NCBI RefSeq assembly: GCF_001507435.1
Contig: NZ_LMWH01000150.1
Span: 73,480-137,479, forward strand
Direction of reading: 5' to 3'
Length of the DNA stretch: 64,000 bases
Origin: Streptomyces sp. NRRL F-5122
Lineage (GTDB): Bacteria; Actinomycetota; Actinomycetes; Streptomycetales; Streptomycetaceae
In this document: positions 42,406 through 51,212 of the stretch, piece after piece
Position numbering within the stretch: position 1 is the stretch's first letter
How the letters are laid out: every line of letters starts with the position of its first letter
Made by a program: the position numbers and the translations under genes
The notes under the pieces: model-generated
What the model was told of the DNA's origin: nothing
Database searches by the model: none
The model's input: the letters and a program-made list of their open reading frames with translations, nothing else

Positions 42406-43158
42406 TCAGTGAGCGGCCGGAACCGCCCGCCCCGACGTGGCCGCCGCGGGCTTCGGGTTCAGCAACCGCTGTGCCAACTCGCCGAAGACCAGACCGAATC
42501 CGCCCCAGAGGACGATCTGCATGGCCAGTGCGGAGAGCCGGAACCGCCACAGCAGCGTGGCCGGGAAGTCCTTGGGCACCTCGTTGATGACCGGCAGGAA
42601 GGCGTACGCCAGGCCGATCGCGACGGCGAACGCGGCCACCGCCACGACTGTGGCGTACCACGTGCCCAGCGAGGGTGAGAGCCGCTTGCCGAGGATGGTG
42701 GCGCCGACCGCGAGGAGCACGCTGAGCACCATCATCAGGAAGTACAGGGTGGTCCGCTTGCCGATGGTGTCGGGGTCGCCGACCGACGGCGGGTTCGCCG
42801 GGTACTTCAGGAACGGAACGACGTACACGGCGAGCAGCGCACAACCGGACAGCAGCAGGGCGGTCGCCCGGGGGCTGAAACGGCCGACGCGGCCCAGCGC
42901 GAAGCAGAAGGCGAGCGCCGCGATGCCGCCGAAGGCCACCCCGTAGACCAGGACACCGGTGGCGAGACCGGCGGTGGACTGCAGGGAGCGGGAGACGACT
43001 TCCATCTCGTGCTCATGGGAGTGGGCGTCCTCGAAGCCGATCGCACTGTCCACGTTCGGCTCGCCGAGGAAATAGGCGACGACGAGGGCGAGCACACCGG
43101 CGGCCAGGCCGGCGAGCATGCCCCGCACGAGAAGGTTTCTTACGGTTGCGGAGTTCAT
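42406..43158 (-). CDS. cbtA: Cobalt transporter subunit CbtA
   Basis: This is a 250-residue membrane protein with about five to six helices: the first is LLVRGMLAGLAAGVLALVVA, followed by FEDAHSHEHEMEVVSRSLQS, a His-rich loop typical of CbtA, then GVLVYGVAFGGIAALAFCFA, LLLSGCALLAVYVVPFLKYP, LMMVLSVLLAVGATILG and a late VAAFAVAIGLAYAFLP. CbtA proteins are predicted cobalt transporters under vitamin B12 control. It follows cbtB by 21 bases on the minus strand. The riboswitch upstream of cbtB would control both. Confidence 0.93.
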   Translation of the reverse strand: MNSATVRNLLVRGMLAGLAAGVLALVVAYFLGEPNVDSAIGFEDAHSHEHEMEVVSRSLQSTAGLATGVLVYGVAFGGIAALAFCFALGRVGRFSPRATALLLSGCALLAVYVVPFLKYPANPPSVGDPDTIGKRTTLYFLMMVLSVLLAVGATILGKRLSPSLGTWYATVVAVAAFAVAIGLAYAFLPVINEVPKDFPATLLWRFRLSALAMQIVLWGGFGLVFGELAQRLLNPKPAAATSGRAVPAAH

Positions 43159-43179
43159 GGGGGTGCGGCGTCCCTCGCG

Positions 43180-43401
43180 TCAGTGGCAGGGGAAGCCGAG
43201 CAGGTGGCGGGCGTCGTGCACCCACTCGTGGACGTCCGTGCCGCTGAACACGGAGGTGGCGCCCTGCTCGGCGCCGACGAAGTAGAGCAGGATCAGCATC
43301 AGAATGCCGAAGAACACCGCCCAGGGAGCTATCGCCTTCAGCGGCAGCGTGGCGGGAACGACGGGGTTGGTGGCTGTCGGCTGGGCGACGGACTGCGCCA
43401 T
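43180..43401 (-). CDS. cbtB: Cobalt transporter subunit CbtB
   Basis: This is a 73-residue single-helix membrane protein. The helix is APWAVFFGILMLILLYFVGA and the C-terminus HEWVHDARHLLGFPCH carries the histidine-rich metal motif diagnostic of CbtB. ATG 43401 follows an AGAGGAGG ribosome binding site. It is co-transcribed with cbtA, downstream of a cobalamin riboswitch. An in-frame extension upstream would run through the riboswitch and is not coding. Confidence 0.93.
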   Translation of the reverse strand: MAQSVAQPTATNPVVPATLPLKAIAPWAVFFGILMLILLYFVGAEQGATSVFSGTDVHEWVHDARHLLGFPCH

Positions 43402-43459
43402 GGCAGGGCCTCCTCTGGGAGTTCGCGTCCCATCTCGGTGGTGCACAGGACGACGGCCA

Positions 43460-43580
43460 CGGGTCTGACTCACCGGGCCCCCAGGGGCGCCCGGCATACA
43501 GTGGCGCGACCGTGCCGGATTTCCACCGGCTTCCGTCGTACCGTCGTCGATATCGGACAGACCGTACCGCGTGACACGGG
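43460..43580 (-). ncRNA. Cobalamin (B12) riboswitch upstream of cbtB-cbtA
   Basis: Read on the minus strand, the conserved cobalamin aptamer elements are in order: GAAGCCGGTG, AAATCCGGC (B12-box stem), CGCGCCACTGTATGCCGG, and near the 3' end GGTGAGTCAGACC. The gene's ribosome binding site follows about 45 bases later. The aptamer would lower cbtBA expression when adenosylcobalamin is plentiful. The exact 5' edge is not certain; P1 strands are weak. Confidence 0.9.
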
Positions 43581-44099
43581 CATGGCCAAGAGCGCATCCA
43601 CCTGGCGTGATCTTCCTCTCCACGCGCGGCGGACGATTTCGTGGCGCCCGGGACAGCGGTGACGGAACTTCCCCGACGGCCCACCGGCGCACGTGGGCCG
43701 ACGGTCTCTCGCGGTCGGCAGGCTCCTGAGCCGTGGCCGGACGCCGCGTGGTCCCGGGCGCCACCCATCGGGGGATCGTGTGGCGCCCGGGCGCTGCACC
43801 TGCGGGCTCTAATCGCAGGTGGTGCGTTCCGGACACCTGTCACGGGGGAGTGTCCATCGGCCTCCGGAACGCTGTGAGCAGCTTAGCAAACGTTTGACCA
43901 TCCACTGTTCCGAGCCTGCATGGACAGCGAAAACAGTGTCATGTACGAGCGATGCACTGCGCCCCGGCGCCCGATACGAGCACGGTAACTACCTTGCTGC
44001 ACAGGCCATTTCGGCAAGGGGGAGCAACGTGGCCGCTTCCTGTGACAGTCCGAATCGGTGCGATGACAGAATTCACAATGTCTTGAGTACGGGCGGCCA
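43581..44099. other. Intergenic region upstream of the riboswitch and hydrolase gene
   Basis: No gene is supported. The cbtBA promoter should lie at the left end. From 43870 to 44100 the sequence is less GC-rich than its surroundings and probably contains the promoter of the gene at 44100. A TGTGACA at 44040 lacks the partner element of the ECF41-like promoters. Confidence 0.4.
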
Positions 44100-45053
44100 T
44101 TGGCACACTATCTGGTGACTGTGAACCTCTCATCTGAGCCAGCTCCTCTTCCCTCCCCCGCGGCGGACCCCGGATCGCCGCTGAGTCCCGGCACGCACAC
44201 GGTGGCGGTGCGGTACGGGTCTTCCCTCATCGAGCAGCGCTACCACGTCGCCGGCACGGGGCCCGTGTGCGTCGCCCACTCCGGCGGGCCCGGCATCGGC
44301 TGGGACTATCTGCGCATGCCCCTGCTCGAGCGGCACCTGACCATGGTCTACATCGAGCCCGTCGGCACCGGTGCGTCCGGTCGGCTGCCCGACCCGCGTG
44401 CGTACAACCTGGCCACGTACACCCACTTCCTGCACGCGGTGATCGAGCACCTCGCACTCCCCGAGGTCGCCCTGCTCGGCCACTCGCACGGCGGGTTCGT
44501 CGCCCAGCGGTACGCGCTCGACCATCCGGCGCGGGTCGCCTCCTTGATTCTTTACGACACCTCTCCGGTGACGGGCGAAGAGTTCTGGTCGGTCGCGGTC
44601 GCCAACATGGAGCGGTTCGCCCGGCGCCACGCGGCCGGGCATCCCGAGGTGGCCACTTATGTCGCCGGGCTCACCGCGGGGCTGGACCTGCTGTCCGACG
44701 AAGGCGCGACCGCGGTGCTGCGCACCATCGCTCCCACGTACTTCTTCGACTACTGGGGACGCGAGAAGGAGTTCGCCCCGGCCCGTGGGACGCTGCGCAT
44801 GTACGCCGCGCCCTCGGCGGGCGAGGGCCCGCCCTTCGACGTCCGCGAGGAGTTGCCCGATATCGCGGCGCGCACCCTGATCCTGGTAGGAGAGGCGGAC
44901 TTCATCTGCGGCCGGCGCTGGGCACGGATGATCCACGAGGCGGTCCCCGGAGCGGAGCTCGTTGTCCTGGACGAGACCGGGCACCTGGGGCACGTCGAGC
45001 AGCCCAATGAGTTCGCGGCGGCGGTGGTCGCGTTCCTGCGGTCTCCCTCCTGA
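44100..45053 (+). CDS. Alpha/beta hydrolase, proline-iminopeptidase-like
   Basis: This is a 317-residue cytoplasmic hydrolase. The oxyanion region VAHSGGPGIGWDYLRM matches the HGGPG of the S33 family, with the first residue changed. The elbow is LLGHSHGGFVAQRYAL (nucleophile Ser), the acid is LVGEADFICG and the His DETGHLGHVEQP. Prolyl iminopeptidases and related esterases share this layout; the substrate is unknown. The start is uncertain (TTG 44100, GTG 44115 or GTG 44121), since no ribosome binding site is clear. It ends shortly before an ECF41-like promoter. Confidence 0.85.
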   Translation: MAHYLVTVNLSSEPAPLPSPAADPGSPLSPGTHTVAVRYGSSLIEQRYHVAGTGPVCVAHSGGPGIGWDYLRMPLLERHLTMVYIEPVGTGASGRLPDPRAYNLATYTHFLHAVIEHLALPEVALLGHSHGGFVAQRYALDHPARVASLILYDTSPVTGEEFWSVAVANMERFARRHAAGHPEVATYVAGLTAGLDLLSDEGATAVLRTIAPTYFFDYWGREKEFAPARGTLRMYAAPSAGEGPPFDVREELPDIAARTLILVGEADFICGRRWARMIHEAVPGAELVVLDETGHLGHVEQPNEFAAAVVAFLRSPS

Positions 45054-45101
45054 ACAGGCACCCGCAGCGACCCGCCGTGGCCGGGTTCGTGGTCGTCGAC
45101 G

Positions 45102-45128
45102 TGTCACACATGTGCGGGCCGGCCGGTC
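45102..45128 (+). promoter_or_regulatory. ECF41-type promoter candidate (cupin gene)
   Basis: TGTCACA, then 17 bases, then GTC (GTCTCC follows). It lies 124 bases before the cupin start at 45252. The 30-base stretch is very like the site at 59698-59669 on the minus strand: both share TGTCACACATGTG and CCGGTCTCC. Confidence 0.72.
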
Positions 45129-45251
45129 TCCCATGTGGGGACACGTCGTGGGCGGGCCCTGGGGTGGCCTGCCCACGACGGCCGCGGCCACGGCTGTGGT
45201 CCGCGCAGGTCCCATCAGCGCCTCGCGGCGCACCGACACAGGAAAGGGATG

Positions 45252-45743
45252 ATGTGCATGTCGTACCCCGAGCAGGTGTGGTACACGGGAGATGACGGCG
45301 AGATCAACGCGAATTTCCGACCGGTGAGCACGCCGCCGAATGTCGGAACCGCCGGCAAGGACGCCATTCACTACCTGGCGACCACGACCACCACGCGAGG
45401 TGAGTTCGGACTGTATCGGGTCGAGATGAGTGCGAGGTCGGGTGGCCCCAAGACCCACTTCCACCGGACGATCTCGGAGTCCTTTTTCATCCTCGACGGC
45501 ACCGTGCGGCTGTTCAACGGCGCCGAGTGGGTCGACGCGCAGCAGGGCGACTTCCTGCATGTACCGCAGGGCGGGCTGCATGCCTTCCGCAACGACTCCG
45601 ACGCCCCTGCGGACATGCTTCTTCTCTTCACGCCGGGGGCGCCGCGTGAGAAGTACTTCGAAGGGCTTGCGGAGATGGCCCATGCCACCGACGAGGAGCG
45701 CGCCAGGTTCTTCGCCGAGCACGACTCGTACTTCGTCGAGTGA
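45252..45743 (+). CDS. Cupin-domain protein
   Basis: This is a 163-residue single-cupin protein. Metal-binding motif 1 is KTHFHRTISESFFILDGTVR (H-x-H-x5-E) and motif 2 LHVPQGGLHAFRNDSD contributes the last His. The C-terminal helices (GAPREKYFEGLAEMAHATDE) are typical of small cupins fused to an alpha-helical tail. Role could be metal-dependent oxygenase, isomerase or sugar binding. ATG 45252 is favoured by AGGAAAGGG; ATGs at 45249 and 45258 are alternatives. It has its own ECF41-type promoter and a strong terminator. Confidence 0.88.
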   Translation: MCMSYPEQVWYTGDDGEINANFRPVSTPPNVGTAGKDAIHYLATTTTTRGEFGLYRVEMSARSGGPKTHFHRTISESFFILDGTVRLFNGAEWVDAQQGDFLHVPQGGLHAFRNDSDAPADMLLLFTPGAPREKYFEGLAEMAHATDEERARFFAEHDSYFVE

Positions 45744-45769
45744 CCGGCGGGTCGACACGCCGATGTCCC

Positions 45770-45813
45770 CCGGCTCCGTGGCAGGGCGCGGGTGTGCCCT
45801 GCCACGGAGCCGG
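45770..45813. terminator. Strong bidirectional terminator between two cupin genes
   Basis: A perfect 18-bp stem (CCGGCTCCGTGGCAGGGC and complement) with an eight-base loop begins 27 bases after the cupin stop. The convergent cupin gene ends 45 bases beyond it. Confidence 0.88.
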
Positions 45814-45857
45814 GCCGTGTCGGTCGCGGGCCGCCTGCCCGGGCGGAACGGCGCAGA

Positions 45858-46301
45858 TCAGTGCGCGGGCCGGGGCGCACGCAGATGGGCCCGCTGTGCC
45901 AGTTCCTCCTCGTCGACCACCGTCAGCATCGGCTGGCCCGGCGCACACAGCATGGTCACGACGAACCGGCATCGTGCGTCCGTTCGGGCATTGCCGTCCT
46001 GGTAGTGGATGACGTCGCCGCCCGGTTCCCAGAAGGTCTCACCGGCGCTGACCACACGTTCCGGCTCACCTTCCAGCTCGAAGCGCATCTCGCCTTCGAG
46101 CACGTATCCGAAGGCTGGCCCCGAGTGGCGGTGCGCAGGGGTGCCCGGGTCACCAGGAGGCCATTCGACCAGGATGGTCATGCCCGAGGCGTTCTCGGGG
46201 ATGAAGGGCGGCTTCACGTCCTGCAGCGTCGTCACCGCCGTCTTCCACACTTCGGATCGCGGCCCGGCGCCCGCCGCACCCGTCGAGTCGTTGCTTGACA
46301 C
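45858..46301 (-). CDS. Cupin-domain protein
   Basis: This is a 147-residue cupin with motif 1 AHRHSGPAFGYVLEGEMRFE (H-x-H-x6-Y variant) and motif 2 ETFWEPGGDVIHYQDGN. The C-terminal part FVVTMLCAPGQPMLTVV completes the barrel. It is not closely similar to the cupin at 45252. GTG 46301 follows ACGGAGGTGCAACACG. Neighbours suggest stress metabolism, but the substrate is unknown. Confidence 0.85.
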   Translation of the reverse strand: MSSNDSTGAAGAGPRSEVWKTAVTTLQDVKPPFIPENASGMTILVEWPPGDPGTPAHRHSGPAFGYVLEGEMRFELEGEPERVVSAGETFWEPGGDVIHYQDGNARTDARCRFVVTMLCAPGQPMLTVVDEEELAQRAHLRAPRPAH

Positions 46302-46501
46302 CGTGTTGCACCTCCGTGTTGTTTCCGTGCACCTATGCATGTCCGTTCACGGGCAGGCGGTGAGGTCGAGCTGCCAAGATCCCCCGCTCGGCGGTGACGC
46401 TGTCCGTACGTTCGAGACCGATCGGACCTGCCCCGTCGCGTCTCCGTCCGGCGGTCACGGCCTCCTGCGTCCCGGCCGGCGCGTGGGGCGATTGCGCTCG
46501 G

Positions 46502-46528
46502 TGTCACAACAGGGGCGTGCGGTCTGTC
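46502..46528 (+). promoter_or_regulatory. ECF41-type promoter candidate (pyruvate dehydrogenase E1 gene)
   Basis: TGTCACA, 17 bases, then GTC (GTCCTA). It lies 204 bases before the E1 start at 46732. The same GTCCTA -10 follows the site at 51837. The rest of the 46302-46731 gap shows no gene. Confidence 0.7.
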
Positions 46529-46731
46529 CTATCTAGTACGCGCGGCCGGATCCGCCCTCACCAAGACCCGAGCGCAGGCGTCGCAGCCGACGAGTGCCGG
46601 CTCAGTGGTCCGCGCGGGCACCGGGGCGCGCGGATGCCGGGGCGGCCTCCGCACCCGCCCGTCCTTCGCGCCGACCGCGGGGACGGCCGTTCCCGCCGTC
46701 CGCCCCTCCACACTTCGACAGGAAGACAGCA

Positions 46732-49419
46732 ATGAGTGCTCCGCCTCGGCCCACAGATTCCTCCGCGACCAGTGAGCTCGACCAGCTGCCCGACCGTGAT
46801 GCCGAGGAGACGGAGGAATGGCGGGCGTCACTCGACGCCGTCATGAGGCATGCGGGGCCCGAACGTGCCGTGTACCTGCTGCGGCGTGTGCACGAGTACG
46901 CCGCAGCATCCGGGGTGACGCTGCCCGGGCTTCTGTCCTCCGACTACATCAACACCATCCCCGCCTCGTCCCAGCCGCTCTTTCCCGGCGACATCGGGAT
47001 GGAGTCCCGTATCACCGCGCTGAACCGGTGGAACGCGGCCGCCATGGTCACCCGCGGCTCCCGGCTGGGTCTGGGCGGCCACATCTCGACGTACGCGTCG
47101 GCGGCCTGGCTCTACGAGATCGGGTTCAACCACTTCTTCCGCGGCAAGGACCGGGACGGTTCAGGGGACCAGCTGTTCCTGCAGGGCCACGCCTCGCCCG
47201 GCATCTATGCGCGGGTGTTCCTGGAGGGACGGCTGCACGAGGACCGGTTGGACGGCTTCCGGCGCGAGGCCGACGGCCACGGTCTGCCGTCGTACCCGCA
47301 TCCCCGCCGCCTGCCGTGGCTGTGGGAGTTCCCCACCGTGTCCATGGGGCTGGGCCCGCTCGCCGCCGTCTACCAGGCCAGGTTCAACCGCTACCTGCAC
47401 AGCAGGGGCATCAAGGACACCTCCGGTTCGCACGTGTGGGCCTTCCTCGGTGACGGCGAGGCGGACGAGCCCGAGTCGACGGCCGCGCTCCAACTCGCGG
47501 CACGCGAGGGCCTCGACAACCTCACCTTCGTCGTCAACTGCAACCTCCAGCGGCTGGACGGTCCCGTCCGGTCGAACTCCAAGATCGTGCAGGAGCTCGA
47601 GGCCCGGTTCCGCGGTGCGGGCTGGCATGTGGTGAAGACTCTGTGGGGCGAGGCGTGGGACGGAGTACTGCGGCAGGACACCGACGGATCGCTCGTCCGC
47701 CGTCTCGGTGAGGTGCCCGACGCCCAGCTCCAGACCTACGCAGCACGGGACGCCGCCTACATTCGGAAGCACTTCTTCACCGGCGACGCCCTGTCCGGGA
47801 TCGCCGCGAGGCTGAGCGACGCCCAGCTCACCGATCTGTTCGAGAACTCCCGCGGCGGTCACGAACCGCTCAAGGTCTACGCCGCCTACCGGGCCGCCGT
47901 CGAGCACAAGGGTGCGCCGACCGTCGTCCTCGCCCAGACGGTGAAGGGGCACACGCTGGGTTCGGACTTCGAGTCCCGCAACGCCAACCACCAGATGAAG
48001 AAGCTGACGATGGCCCAGTTCCGCCGGATGCGCGACACACTGGACCTGCCCATCCCGGACAGCGCGCTCGCCGGTGATCTCGTGCCGTTCTGGCACCCCG
48101 GTGAGAACTCGGAGGAGGTGCAGTACCTCCGCGACCGCCGCTCCGCCCTGGGTGGTCCGGCCCCGATACGCAAGGTGGTGGCCAAGCCGCTGCAGCAGCC
48201 GCCGTCCGGCCCCTTCGAGGCCCTGCACAAGGGCTTCGGCAAGCAGGAGGTGGCCACCACCATGGCGCTCGTCCGGCTGGTCAAGGACCTGATGCGCGTC
48301 GAGGGAACGGGGCGGCGCTGGGTGCCCATCGTCCCCGACGAAGCACGTACCTTCGGTATGGAGTCCCTGTTCCCGACGGCCGGGATCTACTCTCCCGGCG
48401 GCCAGACCTACGAGCCTGTCGACGTCGATCAGCTGCTGCACTACAGGGAGGCCGAGGACGGCCAGCTCATCGACGAAGGCATCACCGAAGCCGGGTCACT
48501 GGCCGAGTTCACGGCCGCGGCGACGTCGTACGCCACACACGGCGAACCCATGATCCCGTTCTACATCTTCTACGCCATGTTCGGGTTCCAGCGGACGGGT
48601 GATCAGTTCTGGGCCCTGGCCGACCAGATGGGCCGCGGGTTCGCGATCGGGGCCACGGCCGGCCGCACCACGATGACCGGCGAGGGACTCCAGCACGCCG
48701 ACGGACACTCGCACCTGCTGGCGTCCACGAACCCCGCCGCCGTGAGCTACGACCCGGCCTTCGCCTACGAGATCGCGGTGATCGTCAAGGAGGGGCTGCG
48801 CCGGATGTACGGCGACCGGCCCGAGGACATCTTCTACTACCTGACGGTCTACAACGAGCCCAAGCGGCAGCCGGCCATGCCCACCGGGCCCTCGATCGAG
48901 GAGGGCATCCTGCGGGGCATCTACCGGTTCAAGGAGGCCGAGCGCCAGGACCCGGGGCCTCAGATCCAGTTGCTCGCCTCGGGCACGGCCATCCACTGGG
49001 CGCTTCAGGCCCAGGAGTTGCTCGGGTCCCAGTGGGGAGTCCGGGCGGACGTCTGGTCCGTGACCTCGTGGACCGAACTGCGCCGGGACGCGCTGGAGGC
49101 CGACCGGGCACGGCTGCGCGGTGAGGAGCGCACCCCGTATGTGACGGCGGCGCTGTCCGGCACGCCAGGGCCCGTACTGGCGGTCAGCGACTGGATGCGG
49201 CAGGTACCCGATCAGATCAGCCAGTGGGTGGAGCAGGACTACTCGTCACTGGGAACGGACGGTTTCGGACTGTCCGACACCCGCGATGCCGTGCGCCGCT
49301 ATTTCCGCGTGGACGCCGAGTCGATCGTCGTCGCGGCGCTGGACCGGTTGGCCCGGGCCGGCGCCGTCGACCCGCGGACGGTGGTCGAGGCACGCGAGCG
49401 CTACGGCTGGCGGGGGTGA
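46732..49419 (+). CDS. aceE: Pyruvate dehydrogenase E1 component, homodimeric (AceE-type)
   Basis: This 895-residue protein has normal length for the homodimeric E1. N-terminal region: [23 protein letters not shown]-binding motif: [20 protein letters not shown] through [17 protein letters not shown] (GDGE to NCN) at about residues 239-275. Further conserved blocks are [41 protein letters not shown] and [20 protein letters not shown]. It decarboxylates pyruvate and passes acetyl to E2. Unusually it stands alone: only a relic of an E2 gene follows, so it must use E2/E3 from elsewhere. An ECF41-type promoter upstream suggests stress-inducible expression. ATG 46732 follows AGGAAG. Confidence 0.95.
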   Translation: MSAPPRPTDSSATSELDQLPDRDAEETEEWRASLDAVMRHAGPERAVYLLRRVHEYAAASGVTLPGLLSSDYINTIPASSQPLFPGDIGMESRITALNRWNAAAMVTRGSRLGLGGHISTYASAAWLYEIGFNHFFRGKDRDGSGDQLFLQGHASPGIYARVFLEGRLHEDRLDGFRREADGHGLPSYPHPRRLPWLWEFPTVSMGLGPLAAVYQARFNRYLHSRGIKDTSGSHVWAFLGDGEADEPESTAALQLAAREGLDNLTFVVNCNLQRLDGPVRSNSKIVQELEARFRGAGWHVVKTLWGEAWDGVLRQDTDGSLVRRLGEVPDAQLQTYAARDAAYIRKHFFTGDALSGIAARLSDAQLTDLFENSRGGHEPLKVYAAYRAAVEHKGAPTVVLAQTVKGHTLGSDFESRNANHQMKKLTMAQFRRMRDTLDLPIPDSALAGDLVPFWHPGENSEEVQYLRDRRSALGGPAPIRKVVAKPLQQPPSGPFEALHKGFGKQEVATTMALVRLVKDLMRVEGTGRRWVPIVPDEARTFGMESLFPTAGIYSPGGQTYEPVDVDQLLHYREAEDGQLIDEGITEAGSLAEFTAAATSYATHGEPMIPFYIFYAMFGFQRTGDQFWALADQMGRGFAIGATAGRTTMTGEGLQHADGHSHLLASTNPAAVSYDPAFAYEIAVIVKEGLRRMYGDRPEDIFYYLTVYNEPKRQPAMPTGPSIEEGILRGIYRFKEAERQDPGPQIQLLASGTAIHWALQAQELLGSQWGVRADVWSVTSWTELRRDALEADRARLRGEERTPYVTAALSGTPGPVLAVSDWMRQVPDQISQWVEQDYSSLGTDGFGLSDTRDAVRRYFRVDAESIVVAALDRLARAGAVDPRTVVEARERYGWRG

Positions 49420-49440
49420 ACACCGTGCCGTCGGCGCCGA

Positions 49441-49643
49441 GTGCCGCAAGCGGCCCTGCGGACCGTCACCGAGGGCACGGTGACCCGCTGGCTGAAGCAG
49501 GTCGGTGACACCTGGTGCGTCTGGCGCTGTCGTACGACCACCGGCTCATCGACGGCGCGGACGCCGCACGTTGTCTGAGGGCGGTGAAAGACCTGCCGGA
49601 GGCGGCGGAGTTCGCCGGCGATCTGCTCACCGACCGGCCCTGA
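49441..49643 (+). pseudogene. E2 dihydrolipoamide acyltransferase relic: lipoyl N-terminus joined to catalytic C-terminus
   Basis: The first frame encodes ALRTVTEGTVTRWLKQVGDT, the start of a lipoyl domain. At about 49511 it changes frame to VRLALSYDHRLIDGADAARC followed by LRAVKDLPEAAEFAGDLL and stop TGA 49641-49643, the end of an E2 catalytic domain with the DHRxxDG motif. All else (lipoyl lysine, peripheral-subunit-binding domain, most of the catalytic domain) is deleted. It lies 21 bases after aceE, so an intact aceE-aceF pair once existed here. Confidence 0.85.
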
Positions 49644-49659
49644 CGACACCGATGGACCC

Positions 49660-49689
49660 GCGGGCCGCACCGCATTCGGCGCGGCCCGC
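49660..49689. terminator. Terminator after the aceE/E2-relic unit
   Basis: A 9-bp stem GCGGGCCGC / GCGGCCCGC with a 12-base loop begins 16 bases after the relic's stop. It presumably ended the original aceE-aceF operon. The following 240 bases up to the sigma gene contain no supported gene. Confidence 0.7.
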
Positions 49690-49931
49690 AGTCCTGTCCG
49701 CACCGACGACCGACGGCGGCACCCGGACGTCGCCGGTGCCGTCGACGCCCGTCGCCCGGCCTCGCCGGGGAGGGCAGTCCATCGTTGAAGCGGACCACAC
49801 TGTCCTGCGGAGACAGTGGGATGTCCGCCGCCTCCTCCTGCCGGTACGGCCCTGGCGGGGGCACCCGTGGGGACGCCGCGCGTGCCGCTGTGACGGCTTG
49901 TAACATGGTGCTGCACAGCTGGAGGAGACGT

Positions 49932-50828
49932 ATGCGCGCCGGTGATGATGCAGGCACCCTCGAACAGGCGACGAAGGATTTCATGGCAGCGCGTCCCCGG
50001 CTCTTCGGTATCGCGTACCGCGTGCTCGGTAGTGTGGTGGAAGCCGAGGACATCGTCCAGGAGGCTTGGGTGCGGTGGCAGAACGCGGACCGCTCCGACG
50101 TCCACGAGCCGGCGGCCTTCCTGTCCACGATCACCACGCGTCTGGCGCTCAACTCCGCCCAGTCCGCAAGGACGCGGCGCGAGTCGTACGTCGGGCCGTG
50201 GCTTCCGGAGCCGGTCGACACCAGCATGGATCCGCAGTTGGGCGCCGAACGGGCCGAGGCACTCGACCTCGCGGTTCTCCACCTGCTGGAGAAGCTGAAC
50301 CCCGTGGAGCGCGCCGCCTATGTGCTCAGGGAAGCCTTCAACTACCCGTACAAGCAGATCGCGGACATGCTGGAGACGAGCGAGGCCAATACGCGCCAGT
50401 TGGTGAGCCGCGCCCGAAAGCATCTGTCGGCGGAACGCAAGGAGCCCGTCAGCTCCGCCGCTCACCGCCGGCTTCTGGAGGTGTTCCTCAGCGCCGCGCA
50501 GACCGGTGATCTGTCGGCCCTCGAGCAGCTGCTCACCGCGGATGTGATCAGCTACTCCGACGGCGGAGGGATGCGCGGGGCGAGCAGGATTCCGGTCGTC
50601 GGGCGTCCGCACGTGTCCAAGTACCTCGTCGCCTTCGCCCCGCGTTTCTGGCCTCAGCGGGAGATTCGCTGGGTCGAGGCCAACGGCCGGCCGGCCGCCC
50701 TGGTCATGGACGACGGCGAGCCGGTGGCCCTGCTGTCCCTCGACGCCTCGGAACGAGGCATCGAACGCCTCATGTGGGTGCTGAGTCCGTCGAAGCTCGC
50801 TCCCTATGTCGCCTCGCTGAAGGGCTGA
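49932..50828 (+). CDS. ECF41-family RNA polymerase sigma factor with C-terminal SnoaL-like extension (SigJ-like)
   Basis: This 298-residue protein has sigma2 with RPRLFGIAYRVLGSVVEAED and IVQEAWVRW, and sigma4 with LNPVERAAYVLREAFNYPYK and EANTRQLVSRARKHL. The C-terminal extension of about 110 residues has the two ECF41 hallmarks: DGGG in YSDGGGMRGASR (Asp about residue 210) and a NPDKL-like VLSPSKL near the end. In ECF41 factors this fused domain regulates activity instead of an anti-sigma factor. ATG 49932 follows GGAGGAG. It is intact and the most likely driver of the TGTCACA-N17-GTC promoters nearby. Confidence 0.93.
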   Translation: MRAGDDAGTLEQATKDFMAARPRLFGIAYRVLGSVVEAEDIVQEAWVRWQNADRSDVHEPAAFLSTITTRLALNSAQSARTRRESYVGPWLPEPVDTSMDPQLGAERAEALDLAVLHLLEKLNPVERAAYVLREAFNYPYKQIADMLETSEANTRQLVSRARKHLSAERKEPVSSAAHRRLLEVFLSAAQTGDLSALEQLLTADVISYSDGGGMRGASRIPVVGRPHVSKYLVAFAPRFWPQREIRWVEANGRPAALVMDDGEPVALLSLDASERGIERLMWVLSPSKLAPYVASLKG

Positions 50829-50932
50829 GGCGCCCCTTCCCACCGCCGTCACCCTTGCGCGGCACACCGTCACTGTCTGCTCCGACCCGCACGCGGCGTC
50901 ACGGGCGGCCCGAGCGGCACTCCGGTACCGGC

Positions 50933-51055
50933 TCACGGGGTGGGCGGGGAGCACCTGCGGTGCTCGGCGGCGACACGTTCGATGTCCTCGGGGCGAATGC
51001 GGATGATCCGGGGTTCGTCGCACAGGGCTCCCTGTTCCGCAGCCGTGCGCAGGGC
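50933..51055 (-). other. Possible coding fragment on the minus strand
   Basis: A frame ending at 50933 reads LCDEPRIIRIRPEDIERVAA then EHRRCSPPTP and stop. Composition and third-base GC look coding, but no start codon or ribosome binding site is present upstream, so it may be the end of a lost gene or chance. The rest of 50829-51073 holds nothing clear. Confidence 0.3.
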
Positions 51056-51087
51056 ACGTCCAGCCCTTCACCGTGTGACAGCTTCCC

Positions 51088-51114
51088 TGTCACATCCGGA
51101 AGATCCTCGCTGTC
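51088..51114 (+). promoter_or_regulatory. ECF41-type promoter candidate (OsmC gene)
   Basis: TGTCACA, 17 bases, GTC (GTCTTA), 99 bases before the OsmC start. The -35 is the right half of a perfect inverted repeat TGTGACAG-CTTCC-CTGTCACA (51074-51094), so the same element also faces left. Confidence 0.75.
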
Positions 51115-51212
51115 TTAGCGGTGACGGGACGAGCACAACACATTCCGTCACACCTCACCACCCCAGGTGATCACGAGCCGCACAGCGGTGTGGCCGCCCG
51201 AGAGGAAGATCG

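Noticed and set aside
43402..43836. N-terminal extension of the cbtB frame
   Set aside because: It runs through the cobalamin riboswitch; the ATG at 43401 has its own strong ribosome binding site.
44040..44046. TGTGACA (minus-strand TGTCACA)
   Set aside because: No GTC at the 17-base spacing and no minus-strand gene in place.
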